From Chloroflexota bacterium (GTDB lineage Bacteria; Chloroflexota; Dehalococcoidia; Lucifugimonadales; Lucifugimonadaceae): a stretch of DNA of 40,800 bases. Numbering within the stretch: position 1 is the stretch's first letter; every line of letters begins with the position of its first letter. The DNA is taken from the NCBI GenBank assembly GCA_022564545.1, contig JADFLG010000010.1:1-40800 (forward strand), read 5' to 3'. Positions 11,943 through 21,377 of the stretch are shown piece by piece. A program made the position numbers and the translations under genes. Under the pieces are notes generated by a model. The model saw nothing but the letters and a program-made list of their open reading frames with translations, had not been told where the DNA came from and made no database searches.

Positions 11943-12413
11943 ATGTCACGCAGGCGCCGCGCAACGCGCAGACACATAACCCCGGACCCGCAGTATGGGA
12001 GCGTCGAGCTTACCCGCTTCATCAACCGCCTGATGATGGGCGGCAAGAAGTCGGTCGCCCAGCGCGCAATGTACGACGCCCTTGAAATGCTCGAAAAGGA
12101 AACCAACCGGCCCGGCCTCGAGGTTTTCGAGCAGGCAGTGCGAAACGCGATGCCGGCGCTGGAAGTGAAGCCCCGCCGTGTGGGTGGCGCAACTTACCAG
12201 GTGCCGGTCGAGGTCCGCCCGGAACGCAGGGGGGCCCTTGCCCAGCGCTGGCTCATTACCGCGGCTCGTGAACGATCGGGCAAGCCGATAGCCGACCGGC
12301 TGTATGCGGAACTGCTCGATGCATCACGCGGCAGCGGCGTCGCGGTGAGGAGACGTGAAGACCTCCACAGGATGGCTGAAGCGAACAGGGCTTTTGTCCA
12401 CTATCGCTGGTAA
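11943..12413 (+). CDS. rpsG: 30S ribosomal protein S7 (uS7)
   Basis: S7 starts assembly of the 30S head by binding the 3' major domain of 16S rRNA and lies near the E site. The 156 residues match the family from start ([20 protein letters not shown]) to end (NRAFVHYRW), with the typical [19 protein letters not shown] and [18 protein letters not shown] segments. The ATG start is supported by length and alignment. A 118-bp gap with a hairpin separates it from rpsL, and 74 bp separate it from fusA. Confidence 0.97.
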   Translation: MSRRRRATRRHITPDPQYGSVELTRFINRLMMGGKKSVAQRAMYDALEMLEKETNRPGLEVFEQAVRNAMPALEVKPRRVGGATYQVPVEVRPERRGALAQRWLITAARERSGKPIADRLYAELLDASRGSGVAVRRREDLHRMAEANRAFVHYRW

Positions 12414-12487
12414 GGACCAGTAAAAATAACTCAGCCGCAATACCGCCCCGATGGTTCGCCACGGGGACGGAATGGATAGCAACCGGG

Positions 12488-14569
12488 ATGACCACAATAT
12501 CTGCCAAGAAAACCGACCTTGGAAAAGTTCGGAACATAGGCTTCATAGCCCACATCGACGCCGGGAAGACCACGGTGACGGAACGCGTCCTGTTTATCAC
12601 CGGCGAGACCTACAAAATCGGCAATATCGATGAAGGCACCACCGTGATGGACTTCATGTCGCTTGAGCGCGAGCGCGGGATAACCATCGGCTCCGCAGCC
12701 ACCAACGCCCAGTGGGACGGCCACCAGATCAACATTATCGACACTCCCGGTCACGTCGATTTCACTGCAGAGGTGGAGCGCAGCCTCCGCGTGCTCGACG
12801 GCGGTGTCGTTGTCCTTGAATCCGTATCAGGCGTGCAGCCCCAGTCCGAGACGGTCTGGCGACAGGCAAACACCTACGGGGTCCCGCGTCTCATCTTCGT
12901 AAACAAGATGGACCGGCTGGGAGCCGATTTCGAATACGCAGTGCAGACAGTCCACGACCGCCTCGGCGCGAACGCAGTCCCGATTCAGATCCCGATGGGC
13001 GCAGAAGCGGAATTTCACGGCTTGATCGACCTCGTTGCGCGGAAGGCGTACCTGTACGAAACGCCTGAAGCCATCGAGCATGTGATAATCGAGATTCCGG
13101 CAGAGTATGCAGAAGCTGCGGAAACCGCTCGCATACACCTGGTCGAAAAGGTCGCAGAGACCGATGACGACCTGATGTTGAAGTTCCTCGAAGAAGAGGA
13201 AATCACCGAAGGCGAATTGAAATCTGCGCTCCGTAAGGCGACCATCGCCCTCAAGATATTCCCGGTATGTGTCGGCTCGGCCCTCCGGCACCGGGGCATC
13301 CACCCACTCCTCGACGCGATCATCGCCTACCTGCCGTCACCGCTCGACGTCCCGGCGATAAAAGGCGTTGACCCCTCCGACGAGTCAATCGTCCTGGAAC
13401 GAAAACCTTCCGTCGACGACCCGTTGTCGGCGCTGGCCTTTAAAGTGGTCACCGACCCGCATGTCGGCCGGCTCGTCTACCTGCGGATCTACTCCGGGGT
13501 GCTCGAAGCTGGCAAGACCGTCTACAATACGACTACCCGGACGCGGGAGCGGGTGGGCCGGCTGATGGTCATGCACGCCGATCACCGGGAAGAAAAAAAG
13601 TCGGCTGGCCCCGGCGAAATCGTTGCCGCGATCGGCCTGAAGGACACGTCGACCGGACAGACGCTGTGCCCGCAGGACGCCCAGATTTCACTCGAAAAGA
13701 TCAATTTCCCGGACCCGGTCCTGTCTGTTGCCGTCGAACCCAAGACCCGCAGCGACCAGGAAAAGATGTCGACTGCGCTGCTCCGGCTCGCCGACGAAGA
13801 CCCCACGCTCGTGGTATCGAGCGATGAGGAGAGCGGCCAGGTCATCCTCGCGGGCATGGGCGAACTTCACCTCGAAGTCATAGTCGAACGAATGCGCCGG
13901 GAGTTCGGCGTCGATGCCACTGTCGGCGCTCCCCGTGTTGCGTACCGCGAAACCATCACCCGGACCGCCACCGCGCAGGGCAGGCTTGTGCGGCAAACTG
14001 GCGGTCACGGCCAGTTCGGCGACTGCACGCTCCGGCTCGAACCGCTTGCGACAGGCAGCGGCCTGCAGTTTGAATCTGAAATCACCGGCTCGACACTGCC
14101 GCGTGAGTACTTCAAGCCGATCGAGCAGGGGTTCCGCGAGGCGGCCCGCTCAGGCGTCCTGGCCGGATACCCGGTCGTCGATATGAAAGCGGTCCTCATC
14201 GACGGCTCCTACCACGAAGTCGACTCTTCGGAAATGGCCTTCAAAGTGGCTGCCTCGATGGCGTTTAAAACCGCGATGAACAGGGGCAACCCGACGCTGC
14301 TCGAGCCGATCATGAAGATCGAAGTCGTTACACCCTCTGAATACCTGGGCGATGTGCTCGGCGATCTGAATTCCAGGCGCTCACAGGTTCAAAACATGGA
14401 TGCACGCGGCAAAACGCAGGTTGTGACCGCATTTATTCCTCTTGCCGAAACCTTCCAGTACGCCACGCAGGTCCGATCGATCACCACCGGTCGCGCCAGC
14501 TTCGCAATGGAGTTGGACCACTATTCACCGGTGCCCAGGAATGTGGCAGAAAAATTGACAGGGATCTAA
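12488..14569 (+). CDS. fusA: Translation elongation factor G
   Basis: EF-G is the GTPase that moves tRNAs and mRNA through the ribosome. The G domain shows G1 AHIDAGKTT, switch I ERERGITIGSAAT, G3 DTPGHVDFT and G4 NKMDR. Domains II-V follow, with the domain IV tip loop DGSYHEVDSSEMAF and RQTGGHGQFGD conserved. The 693-residue length is standard. It ends 3 bp before rpsJ. In most str operons tuf comes next, and it is absent here. Confidence 0.97.
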   Translation: MTTISAKKTDLGKVRNIGFIAHIDAGKTTVTERVLFITGETYKIGNIDEGTTVMDFMSLERERGITIGSAATNAQWDGHQINIIDTPGHVDFTAEVERSLRVLDGGVVVLESVSGVQPQSETVWRQANTYGVPRLIFVNKMDRLGADFEYAVQTVHDRLGANAVPIQIPMGAEAEFHGLIDLVARKAYLYETPEAIEHVIIEIPAEYAEAAETARIHLVEKVAETDDDLMLKFLEEEEITEGELKSALRKATIALKIFPVCVGSALRHRGIHPLLDAIIAYLPSPLDVPAIKGVDPSDESIVLERKPSVDDPLSALAFKVVTDPHVGRLVYLRIYSGVLEAGKTVYNTTTRTRERVGRLMVMHADHREEKKSAGPGEIVAAIGLKDTSTGQTLCPQDAQISLEKINFPDPVLSVAVEPKTRSDQEKMSTALLRLADEDPTLVVSSDEESGQVILAGMGELHLEVIVERMRREFGVDATVGAPRVAYRETITRTATAQGRLVRQTGGHGQFGDCTLRLEPLATGSGLQFESEITGSTLPREYFKPIEQGFREAARSGVLAGYPVVDMKAVLIDGSYHEVDSSEMAFKVAASMAFKTAMNRGNPTLLEPIMKIEVVTPSEYLGDVLGDLNSRRSQVQNMDARGKTQVVTAFIPLAETFQYATQVRSITTGRASFAMELDHYSPVPRNVAEKLTGI

Positions 14570-14572
14570 GAA

Positions 14573-14881
14573 ATGCCAGGACAGAAAATTCGAATCGTCC
14601 TCAAGGCATTCGATCACCGCGTACTCGACATCTCGGCCCAGCAGATCATGGAAACCGCCGAGCGTACGGGTGCGCAAACCGCCGGGCCGGTGCCGTTGCC
14701 AACATCAATACGCCGGTTCACCGTCATTCGGGGGCCGCACGTACACAAGGACTCCCGCGAGTATTTCGAGTTGCGCATTCACAAACGCCTTATCGACATC
14801 CTCGAGCCCAGCTCGAAAACGATCGATTCACTGACCAGGCTCAACGTCCCGGCCGGCGTTGACATCGCAATCAAGCTCTAG
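14573..14881 (+). CDS. rpsJ: 30S ribosomal protein S10 (uS10)
   Basis: S10 is part of the 30S head and is also the NusE antitermination partner in other bacteria. The 102 residues are full length, with [11 protein letters not shown] at the start and the tRNA-binding loop around [26 protein letters not shown]. The ATG lies 3 bp after the fusA stop, so the S10 operon is fused to the str operon with no room for a promoter between them. Confidence 0.97.
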   Translation: MPGQKIRIVLKAFDHRVLDISAQQIMETAERTGAQTAGPVPLPTSIRRFTVIRGPHVHKDSREYFELRIHKRLIDILEPSSKTIDSLTRLNVPAGVDIAIKL

Positions 14882-14907
14882 GACCAGACGGCAAGCAAGT
14901 AAACGAA

Positions 14908-15531
14908 ATGACTATCGCTGGACTTCTCGGTCGAAAGATCGGAATGACAACCTACTACCACGATGACGGGACCGCTGAGCCGGTTACGGCGGTCGAGGTC
15001 GGGCCCTGCGTAGTCACCCAGGTGAAGACAGAAGAGCGCGATGGCTACGAGGCTGTCCAGATCGGGTTCGGCGCGGCCCGCAGGTTGAACTCGCCCGAAG
15101 CCGGGCACCAGGACAGGTCGGGTGGCAGGTTCTCGCACCTGCAGGAGTTCAGCGCAGACGACCTTTCCGAATTTGAAGTCGGACAGGAACTCAAGGCCGA
15201 TATATTTGAAGTCGGAGAAACGATCAAGGTAATCGGGACCTCCAAAGGCAAGGGCTTCAGTGGTGTTGTACGCCGCTGGGGCTTCCGCGGCGGCCCAAAG
15301 ACTCACGGCCAGTCCGACCGGCACCGCGCACCGGGTTCAATCGGAGCGGGCACCTCGCCTGGACGAGTCTGGCCTGGCACCAAAATGCCCGGTCACTACG
15401 GAGTCGACAGGATCACGGTCAAAGGGCTGAAAGTCGTAGCCACAGATGTCGATAAAAATGTCGTGCTCGTACGCGGCCCGATTCCGGGTGCAAAGAACAG
15501 CATCGTGCGAATCGAGAAACAGAGCACCTGA
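14908..15531 (+). CDS. rplC: 50S ribosomal protein L3 (uL3)
   Basis: L3 is an early 50S assembly protein whose loop reaches toward the peptidyl transferase centre. The 207 residues begin GLLGRKIGMT and contain the long loop GTSKGKGFSGVVRRWGFRGG and the methylation-site region around HRAPGSIGAGTSPGRVWPGT. The stop overlaps the rplD start as TGATG, so the two are translationally coupled. Confidence 0.97.
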   Translation: MTIAGLLGRKIGMTTYYHDDGTAEPVTAVEVGPCVVTQVKTEERDGYEAVQIGFGAARRLNSPEAGHQDRSGGRFSHLQEFSADDLSEFEVGQELKADIFEVGETIKVIGTSKGKGFSGVVRRWGFRGGPKTHGQSDRHRAPGSIGAGTSPGRVWPGTKMPGHYGVDRITVKGLKVVATDVDKNVVLVRGPIPGAKNSIVRIEKQST

Positions 15532-16169
15532 TGAATTTGCAAGTGAAGGACAAAAAAGGCAAGGTCGTTGGGTCTGTTGAGGCCAGCGACCACGTATGGG
15601 GCGCACCGAGCAACGATGCCCTCCTGCATCAGGCCGTAGTGGCTCAGCAGGCGAACAAACGACGGGGTACCCAAGACACCCAGACACGTGCGGAAGTCAG
15701 CTTCTCGACCCGCAAAATTCGACCGCAGAAAGGTACTGGCGCCGCCCGGCAGGGAAGCCGAAGATCACCGAATCGAGTTGGCGGCGGTGTTGCGCACGGC
15801 CCCCATCCGCGCAGCTTCCGGCAACGCTTGCCGAAGAAAATGCGCAGGCAGGCACTTCGGGTGGCACTTTCAGACAAGGTCCGGCAAGACGCGATTACGG
15901 TTATCGACACACTCAAGGTCGACGTACCGAAGAGCAGCGTGATACGCGACATCGTGGCCGCATTCGAACTCAAGGGCCGCACGCTAATCGTTACGGGCGC
16001 AACCGACCACAATGTAATCAAATCGGCAAGCAATTTACAGGGCGTCGAAGTTCAAACTGCTGCACTGATGAACCCACTCGAGGCCACGAGCGCTTCGAAC
16101 CTGATATTCACACAGGAAGCTGTTGTGGCGATCGATGGCCTCTGGGGATCGGGCGGGGGCGAGAAGTAA
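15531..16169 (+). CDS. rplD: 50S ribosomal protein L4 (uL4)
   Basis: L4 lines the constriction of the exit tunnel and autoregulates the S10 operon in E. coli. The 212 residues carry the tunnel loop [20 protein letters not shown] and [20 protein letters not shown]. The ATG overlaps the L3 stop by one base, and its own TAA overlaps the rplW ATG (TAATG). No L4-type leader hairpin was identifiable, since the gene sits inside a fused operon. Confidence 0.97.
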   Translation: MNLQVKDKKGKVVGSVEASDHVWGAPSNDALLHQAVVAQQANKRRGTQDTQTRAEVSFSTRKIRPQKGTGAARQGSRRSPNRVGGGVAHGPHPRSFRQRLPKKMRRQALRVALSDKVRQDAITVIDTLKVDVPKSSVIRDIVAAFELKGRTLIVTGATDHNVIKSASNLQGVEVQTAALMNPLEATSASNLIFTQEAVVAIDGLWGSGGGEK

Positions 16170-16453
16170 TGCAGAACGTACGCATTCTCAAACGACCGAT
16201 CGTCACCGAAAAGAGCACCATCCTCGGCGAAACGGGACGCTATGTCTTCGAAGTCGACAAAAGCGCCAGCAAGCACGACATCGCGCGGGCTGTCGAGTGG
16301 GCGTTCGATGTCAAAGTGGTCAAAGTGAACACTATGAAGGTGCCGGGCAAAGTGAAGCGTTACGGTCGCCGACCGTCGAAGCAGCCCGACTGGAAGAAGG
16401 CCATCGTGTCGCTGGCTGCCGGCGACTCCATCCAGTTGTTCGAGGGAGCTTAA
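16169..16453 (+). CDS. rplW: 50S ribosomal protein L23 (uL23)
   Basis: L23 sits at the exit of the 50S tunnel, where SRP and trigger factor dock. The track lists a 285-residue ORF from 15596, but its first 191 codons overlap rplD out of frame. The real protein is the last 94 residues, starting [16 protein letters not shown] at 16169, directly coupled to rplD by TAATG. The core [30 protein letters not shown] is typical of the family. Confidence 0.96.
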   Translation: MQNVRILKRPIVTEKSTILGETGRYVFEVDKSASKHDIARAVEWAFDVKVVKVNTMKVPGKVKRYGRRPSKQPDWKKAIVSLAAGDSIQLFEGA

Positions 16454-16456
16454 AGG

Positions 16457-17284
16457 ATGGGCCTGAAGCAATATAAACCAACATCTCCGGGTCGTCGCGA
16501 TACTATTGCCGACGACTTCAAGGACATCACCAGAGGCAAGCCCGAAAAGTCGCTGTTGGCACCGCTCTTTAAGAAAGGTGGCCGTAACAACCGCGGACGA
16601 GTAACGGTCCGGCACCGCGGCGGCGGGCACAAGCGCCGTTACAGGATCGTCGATTTCAAACGCGACAAGACGGGCGCCGCCACCATAATGTCGATCGAGT
16701 ACGACCCGAACCGGACGGCACGGATCGCGCTCGTCAGGTATGAAGACGGCACCAGGCGATACATCGTTGCCCCGAACGGCGTGACGGACGGCGATATTGT
16801 TCAGAGCGGCGACGAAGTGCCCGTTACAACGGGCAACAGCCGGTCGCTTGGCTCGCTCCCAACTGGCACCCAGGTTCACAACATCGAAATGACGCCCGGC
16901 AAGGGCGGTCAGATGGTGAAAAGTGCGGGGACCGTCGCCCAGGTGATGGCCCACGAAGAAGGCTATACGCTTGTCCGGCTTCCATCGGGCGAGATGCGTC
17001 GGCTGCTGAGCAACTGCCTTGCGACGGTCGGTCAGGTTTCGAACCTCGATCACAAAAACGAGAAACTGGGCAAAGCCGGTCGAAACCGGCACCGCGGTCG
17101 CCGCCCGAGTGTCCGTGGTTCGGCCATGAGCCCGAATGCGCACCCGCACGGCGGCGGTGAAGGCCGGGCCGGAATCGGCATGCCTGGTCCCAAGACCCCG
17201 TGGGGCAAACCGGCGCTCGGGAAGCGCACGCGCCACAACAAGAGAACCGATAAATATATTCTCAGGCGGAGGTATGACCGCTAA
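16457..17284 (+). CDS. rplB: 50S ribosomal protein L2 (uL2)
   Basis: L2 is among the most conserved 50S proteins, needed for subunit joining and for the peptidyl transferase region. The 275 residues include [19 protein letters not shown], the central SH3-like domain and the conserved C-terminal motif with its key His ([20 protein letters not shown]). It begins 3 bp after rplW and is followed 27 bp later by rpsS. Confidence 0.97.
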   Translation: MGLKQYKPTSPGRRDTIADDFKDITRGKPEKSLLAPLFKKGGRNNRGRVTVRHRGGGHKRRYRIVDFKRDKTGAATIMSIEYDPNRTARIALVRYEDGTRRYIVAPNGVTDGDIVQSGDEVPVTTGNSRSLGSLPTGTQVHNIEMTPGKGGQMVKSAGTVAQVMAHEEGYTLVRLPSGEMRRLLSNCLATVGQVSNLDHKNEKLGKAGRNRHRGRRPSVRGSAMSPNAHPHGGGEGRAGIGMPGPKTPWGKPALGKRTRHNKRTDKYILRRRYDR

Positions 17285-17311
17285 AACCGCGGTCAGTCTT
17301 TCTGGTAACAA

Positions 17312-17590
17312 ATGTCAAGGTCAACTAAAAAAGGTCCATATGTCGACCCAAAGCTGATGAAAAAGGTGAGAGTCGTCCGCCAGACCGGTTCGCGCAACGT
17401 GATCCGAACGTGGGCGCGCGCCTCGATGATCATGCCCGAAATGGTTGGTCTCACAATTGCGGTCCACGACGGTCGCCGGTTCATGCCAATCCTCATGACG
17501 GAAAACATGGTCGGACACAGGCTCGGTGAATTCGCACCGACCCGCACCTTCCGCGGCCACGTCGGCAGGTCCGACCGGACAACGGGTTAG
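17312..17590 (+). CDS. rpsS: 30S ribosomal protein S19 (uS19)
   Basis: S19 is a 30S head protein that pairs with S13 near the A-site finger. The 92 residues read [18 protein letters not shown] at the start, with ITVY-like core residues and [16 protein letters not shown] at the end, all typical. It lies between rplB and rplV in the conserved order. Confidence 0.97.
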   Translation: MSRSTKKGPYVDPKLMKKVRVVRQTGSRNVIRTWARASMIMPEMVGLTIAVHDGRRFMPILMTENMVGHRLGEFAPTRTFRGHVGRSDRTTG

Positions 17591-17592
17591 AT

Positions 17593-17928
17593 ATGGCGGT
17601 CGCACGAACAAAAAACGTAGGTATTTCCGATTACAAGCTGCGGCTTGTGATGGACCAGATCAGGGGCAAAATGGTCAACGACGCAGTTCCGGTGCTGCGC
17701 TATCTGACCAGCCCGGCCGCCGCCGAAATCCTGAAGATTCTAAATGCAGCAACCGCCAATGCCGAGCACAACGACCTTCAGTCACGCGACGATTTGAAGA
17801 TCGTTCGGATTACAGCCGATAAAGCGACCTGGGTCAGACGTTTCAGGCCAAAGGCCCGCGGTCGCGTCGGGGCGTTCGACAGGCCCACAACCAACATCAC
17901 CATTGAAGTCGACGAGGTCACGGACTAG
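17593..17928 (+). CDS. rplV: 50S ribosomal protein L22 (uL22)
   Basis: L22 contributes, with L4, to the narrowing of the nascent chain tunnel; changes in its loop give macrolide resistance in other bacteria. The 111 residues show the family core DYKLRLVMDQIRGKMVNDA and the tunnel hairpin KATWVRRFRPKARGRVGAFDRPTTNITI. It starts 2 bp after rpsS and ends 2 bp before rpsC. Confidence 0.97.
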   Translation: MAVARTKNVGISDYKLRLVMDQIRGKMVNDAVPVLRYLTSPAAAEILKILNAATANAEHNDLQSRDDLKIVRITADKATWVRRFRPKARGRVGAFDRPTTNITIEVDEVTD

Positions 17929-17930
17929 GC

Positions 17931-18728
17931 ATGGGTCAGAAGACACACCCGATCGGGTTCCGGCTCGGAGGAGTACAGGACTGGCGGGCGCACTGGTTTG
18001 CCAACAAGGCATCGGACTACCGGCGCCTGACCGAGGAAGACCAGGCGATACGGAGTCTGATCCGCACCCGCTACGCCGAATCGGGCGCGATTTCTCGCGT
18101 GGAGATCGAGCGAGGTGCGCAGGACCTTGTCGTTACCATCAACACAGCTCGACCCGGCATCATCATCGGTCGTGGCGGTACCCGGGTCGACGAACTCCGG
18201 GCCGACCTCGAGAAACTAACCGCCAAGCGGGCACGCCTGAACATCCAGGAGATTCGTCAGCCGGAACTCGATGCAACCCTCGTCGGTGAGTCAATCGCAG
18301 AGCAACTGGAGCGCCGGGTTGCCTACAGAAGAGCAGTCCGGCTCGCGATGCAGCGCACGATGCAGTCGGGAGCGCTTGGCATTAAAATCGTCGTGTCAGG
18401 TCGGCTCGGCGGCGCCGAAATCGCTCGGACCGACAAGCAGAAGGAAGGCCGGACGCCGCTCCACACGCTGAGGGCGCAGATCGACTTCGCAGTATCTGAA
18501 GCAAAGACGTCATTCGGTGTTATCGGAATCAAGGTCTGGATTTACACGGGCGACATGATCCCGTCGGCCGAAAACCTCCGTGCCCGGTCAATGGCCCGCC
18601 TTTCGTTGGGCGCGAACCAGGAAAGCCAGCGTCCCGGTGGACGCGTGGGCAACCGGGGTCCGTCATCTTCACGCGGCGCCAGCGCCAGTGACAGCGCCAG
18701 CGACAGCGGACGCGGGAGCGACCAATAG
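17931..18728 (+). CDS. rpsC: 30S ribosomal protein S3 (uS3) with low-complexity C-tail
   Basis: S3 lines the mRNA entry tunnel and has helicase-related arginines and lysines. The N-domain begins GQKTHPIGFRLG, the type II KH domain carries GIIIGRGGTRVDELR, and the C-domain has GRLGGAEIARTDKQKEGRTPLHTLRA. At 265 residues it is longer than E. coli S3 (233). The extra C-terminal 30-35 residues are Ser/Gly/Arg/Asp-rich (RGASASDSASDSGRGSDQ) and probably disordered. It is followed 2 bp later by rplP. Confidence 0.96.
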   Translation: MGQKTHPIGFRLGGVQDWRAHWFANKASDYRRLTEEDQAIRSLIRTRYAESGAISRVEIERGAQDLVVTINTARPGIIIGRGGTRVDELRADLEKLTAKRARLNIQEIRQPELDATLVGESIAEQLERRVAYRRAVRLAMQRTMQSGALGIKIVVSGRLGGAEIARTDKQKEGRTPLHTLRAQIDFAVSEAKTSFGVIGIKVWIYTGDMIPSAENLRARSMARLSLGANQESQRPGGRVGNRGPSSSRGASASDSASDSGRGSDQ

Positions 18729-18730
18729 CC

Positions 18731-19147
18731 ATGCTCCAACCAAAACGCACCAAGTTCCGAAAGGAACACCGTGGCCGGATGAACGGGATCCGTACCCGTG
18801 GTTCGACCATGGTCTACGGCGAATTCGGTCTCAAGGCGGAAGGTCCGGGGTGGGTCACCGCCCGCGAGATCGAAGCTGCCCGACGCGCCATTACGGGTTA
18901 CGTGAAGCGTGGCGGCCAGCTCTGGGTCCGGCTGTTTCCGGCCAAGCCGGTGAGCGCCCGCCCTGCCGAAACGCGGATGGGCGGCGGAAAAGGGGCCGTC
19001 GACCACTGGGTCGCGGTAGTACGGCGTGGGCGAATGCTCTACGAAATCGCCGACGTGCCAGAAGATGCAGCGCGTGAGGCCCTGAGACGGGCTGCGCACA
19101 AGCTTTCGGTCCCGACCAGGATTGTGACTCGGAGCGAAGAATACTAA
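18731..19147 (+). CDS. rplP: 50S ribosomal protein L16 (uL16)
   Basis: L16 helps position the A-site tRNA acceptor arm and is a late assembly protein. The 138-residue sequence has [19 protein letters not shown] at the start and [20 protein letters not shown] in the conserved loop. It is followed by an 84-bp gap before rpmC in which I see no gene. Confidence 0.97.
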   Translation: MLQPKRTKFRKEHRGRMNGIRTRGSTMVYGEFGLKAEGPGWVTAREIEAARRAITGYVKRGGQLWVRLFPAKPVSARPAETRMGGGKGAVDHWVAVVRRGRMLYEIADVPEDAAREALRRAAHKLSVPTRIVTRSEEY

Positions 19148-19231
19148 GGAAGTCTCGCCAGGCTCCGGCCGGCAAACCATTGGTTGGGGGCGAAATATGT
19201 CCGGCAGGGTATGGCAGGAACTGATTGAACG

Positions 19232-19522
19232 ATGCGAATTAGCGAAGTAAGAGAACTGGACGATACCGAACTCGGCAAAGAGCTCGGCGATCAGGAGCGC
19301 GGCCTGATGAACCTGCGGTTCCGCAAGGCGACTCTTCAGCTCTCAAACACCAACGAACTCAAAAACGCCCGAAGGACAATCGCCCGCATCAAGACCGTGA
19401 TCCGGGAACGGGTTATCACAGCCGGGCTGGAAGCCGAACAGGCTGCCCCGGAGAAACCCGCAGATATCGCACCAGAGCCAGAAACCAGTACAGAAACCAC
19501 AACAGAGAGCGAAGGAAAATAG
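19232..19522 (+). CDS. rpmC: 50S ribosomal protein L29 (uL29) with acidic C-tail
   Basis: L29 is a small two-helix protein by the tunnel exit next to L23. The first 65 residues are the whole normal protein (LMNLRFRKATLQLSNTNELKNARRTIARIKTVIRER). About 30 further residues rich in Glu/Pro/Thr (EKPADIAPEPETSTETTTES) extend the C-terminus, giving 96 residues against the usual 60-70. The tail would sit near the tunnel exit. The TTG start of rpsQ follows 1 bp after the stop. Confidence 0.94.
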   Translation: MRISEVRELDDTELGKELGDQERGLMNLRFRKATLQLSNTNELKNARRTIARIKTVIRERVITAGLEAEQAAPEKPADIAPEPETSTETTTESEGK

Positions 19523-19523
19523 G

Positions 19524-19856
19524 TTGGCGCGTAAACGGCGGACCGGTACTGTTCTGAAAGACGCGAACGAAAAGAGCGTCGTGGTTGGCGTCTCCTGGTC
19601 GCAACGCGACCGCATTTACAAGAAGGCGCGGCGCAAACTGACAAAATTCGTCGTTCATGACGAACAGAATTCAGCGACCGTCGGCGATCGCGTCTTGATC
19701 GAGGAAGCCCGCCCGCTTTCCAGGACCAAGCGCTGGCGCCTGGTCGAGATCCTGGAAAAAGTCGACATTGCCGAAGTTCAGCCTTCCGATATCGATACCG
19801 AAGCTGTCCTGGCCGGCACGCAACAATCTGAAGCATCTGAAGAGTCTGGGAATTAG
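19524..19856 (+). CDS. rpsQ: 30S ribosomal protein S17 (uS17)
   Basis: S17 is an OB-fold primary assembly protein of the 30S body. Family motifs are RRTGTVLKDANEKSVVVGV and GDRVLIEEARPLSRTKRWRLVEIL. The start is TTG at 19524, forced by the rpmC stop just upstream and by the MARKRRTGTV pattern. At 110 residues it is longer than the usual 80-90, with an acidic tail (SDIDTEAVLAGTQQSEASEE). Confidence 0.95.
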   Translation: MARKRRTGTVLKDANEKSVVVGVSWSQRDRIYKKARRKLTKFVVHDEQNSATVGDRVLIEEARPLSRTKRWRLVEILEKVDIAEVQPSDIDTEAVLAGTQQSEASEESGN

Positions 19857-19862
19857 GGCGAG

Positions 19863-20231
19863 ATGATTCAACGCGAAACAAGACTCAAAGTCGCCGATAA
19901 TTCCGGCGCACGCGAGGTGCTTTGCATCAACATCGTGGGCGGAAGCGCGCGCAGGTACGCGTCGCTGGGCGACGTGATTACATGCACCGTAAAAGATGCA
20001 CAGCCGGGCGGTACGATAAAAATGCACCAGGTCGTGAAAGCTGTCATCGTGCGGACGTCCAAAGAAGTCCGGCGGCCCGATGGTTCGTACATCCGGTTCG
20101 ACGATAACGCTTGCGTGATTATTGGTGACGATCAAAACCCGAGCGGCACCCGGATCTTCGGTCCGGTAGCCCGCGAACTGCGGAACAAACAGTTCATGCG
20201 CATCGTGTCGCTTGCACCGGAGGTCTTGTAA
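19863..20231 (+). CDS. rplN: 50S ribosomal protein L14 (uL14)
   Basis: L14 lies on the 50S interface and forms an intersubunit bridge with 16S rRNA; it is also the docking site for the silencing factor RsfS. The 122 residues are typical: [40 protein letters not shown] and [13 protein letters not shown]. It starts 6 bp after rpsQ. Confidence 0.98.
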   Translation: MIQRETRLKVADNSGAREVLCINIVGGSARRYASLGDVITCTVKDAQPGGTIKMHQVVKAVIVRTSKEVRRPDGSYIRFDDNACVIIGDDQNPSGTRIFGPVARELRNKQFMRIVSLAPEVL

Positions 20232-20233
20232 CC

Positions 20234-20548
20234 GTGGGTCAAACGCGAATAAAACGAGACGACGAAGTTCTCGTCATCTCCGGAAAAGACAAAGGCAAAC
20301 GCGGAACTGTCATCCGGGTCCTTCCAGGTGTGAACCGAGTCGTCGTCGAAGGCGTCAATATCGCAACTCGCCATTTGCCACACCGTCACGGCGTGACACA
20401 GACCGGCATCGTTCAGAATGAATCGCCGATGGCGCTGTCAAATGTAATGCTCATCGACCCGGAGACCGGCAATGCCGGTCGAACGGGTCAGAAGGTCCTT
20501 GAAGACGGGACGAAAGTTAGGGTGGTCAAGAGTGGCAAACGCTCCTGA
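20234..20548 (+). CDS. rplX: 50S ribosomal protein L24 (uL24)
   Basis: L24 is an early 50S assembly initiator with a KOW motif. It has the KOW segment [23 protein letters not shown] and [16 protein letters not shown]. The start is GTG at 20234, 2 bp after rplN, and gives the normal 104 residues. Its last 17 bp overlap the proposed GTG start of rplE. Confidence 0.96.
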   Translation: MGQTRIKRDDEVLVISGKDKGKRGTVIRVLPGVNRVVVEGVNIATRHLPHRHGVTQTGIVQNESPMALSNVMLIDPETGNAGRTGQKVLEDGTKVRVVKSGKRS

Positions 20549-21344
20549 CAGCAAAAAAAATGAAGGACAGGTAGTCGAGGACAAGGCCGCAAAGCCTGCA
20601 GCCGGAGAGTCGAGCGCAAAAAAGCCGTCTGCCAAAAAGGCCCCTTCAACCAGACGGAAAGCCGCTGCGAAGATCACAGCCGAGCCGAAGGCTCCAAAAG
20701 CAGAGACGAACTCGCCAAAAACCGATTCGGCTAAGTCGGCCACGCCGGCCGGGTCCAAAAAATCGGATTTTGTCGTGAAAGTGCCCCGTATGAAGCAGGT
20801 TTACCGCGATGATGTGGTTGCTGTGCTAATACGCGAGTTCGGATACGGCAACCCGATGCAGGTGCCGACCCTCGAGAAGATCGTAATCAACATCGGGCTT
20901 GGCGAAGCTCTCGAGAGCAACTCGGCAGTGGGCGCCGCAACCGGCGATCTGCAGAAGATCACCGGGCAGAAGCCGCTCGAAAACCGCGCCAGGATGTCGA
21001 TCGCGAACTTCAAACTGCGCGAAGGCAATGTGATCGGCACGTCGGTAACGCTCCGTGGGTACCGAATGTGGCAGTTCTTCGACCGGTTTGTAAACATCAC
21101 TCTCCCGCGCACACGCGACTTCCGGGGCATCAGCCGGACTGCTTTCGACGGCCGAGGAAACTATTCGCTGGGGATGCGCGATCAATCTACCTTCCCCGAG
21201 ATTGACTACAATGAAATCGACCGGATGCGCGGCATGCAGGTGACGATCGTCACAACTGCGCACACCGATGAAGAGGGGCGCCGGCTCCTCGATTTGCTGG
21301 GTATGCCGTTCATGCACGCCGACGAACCGGTCGCCACCTTTTAA
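20532..21344 (+). CDS. rplE: 50S ribosomal protein L5 (uL5) with Lys/Ala-rich N-terminal extension
   Basis: L5 binds 5S rRNA and touches the P-site tRNA. The normal domain begins near residue 86 ([14 protein letters not shown]), with [32 protein letters not shown] and the DFRGIS segment intact. Ahead of it lie about 85 residues rich in Lys, Ala, Ser and Pro ([20 protein letters not shown]). The track start at 20472 would overlap rplX deeply. I prefer the GTG at 20532 (270 residues), which overlaps rplX by only 17 bp. The open frame and biased composition argue that the extension is translated. An alternative start at the ATG of RMKQV would leave a long unexplained gap and has no clear ribosome binding site. 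Confidence 0.9.
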   Translation: MANAPDSKKNEGQVVEDKAAKPAAGESSAKKPSAKKAPSTRRKAAAKITAEPKAPKAETNSPKTDSAKSATPAGSKKSDFVVKVPRMKQVYRDDVVAVLIREFGYGNPMQVPTLEKIVINIGLGEALESNSAVGAATGDLQKITGQKPLENRARMSIANFKLREGNVIGTSVTLRGYRMWQFFDRFVNITLPRTRDFRGISRTAFDGRGNYSLGMRDQSTFPEIDYNEIDRMRGMQVTIVTTAHTDEEGRRLLDLLGMPFMHADEPVATF

Positions 21345-21377
21345 ACCGTTTGGCTAAACCGCCTGGAGTTATCTGTA

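Noticed and set aside
15596-16168. N-terminal 191 codons of the 285-aa track ORF ending at 16453
   Set aside because: They overlap rplD in another frame and have shadow-like composition. Only the C-terminal part from 16169 is L23.
16052-17311. 419-aa minus-strand ORF across rplW and rplB
   Set aside because: It is antisense to two clear ribosomal genes, has no recognisable domain, and is a typical by-product of GC-rich coding sequence.
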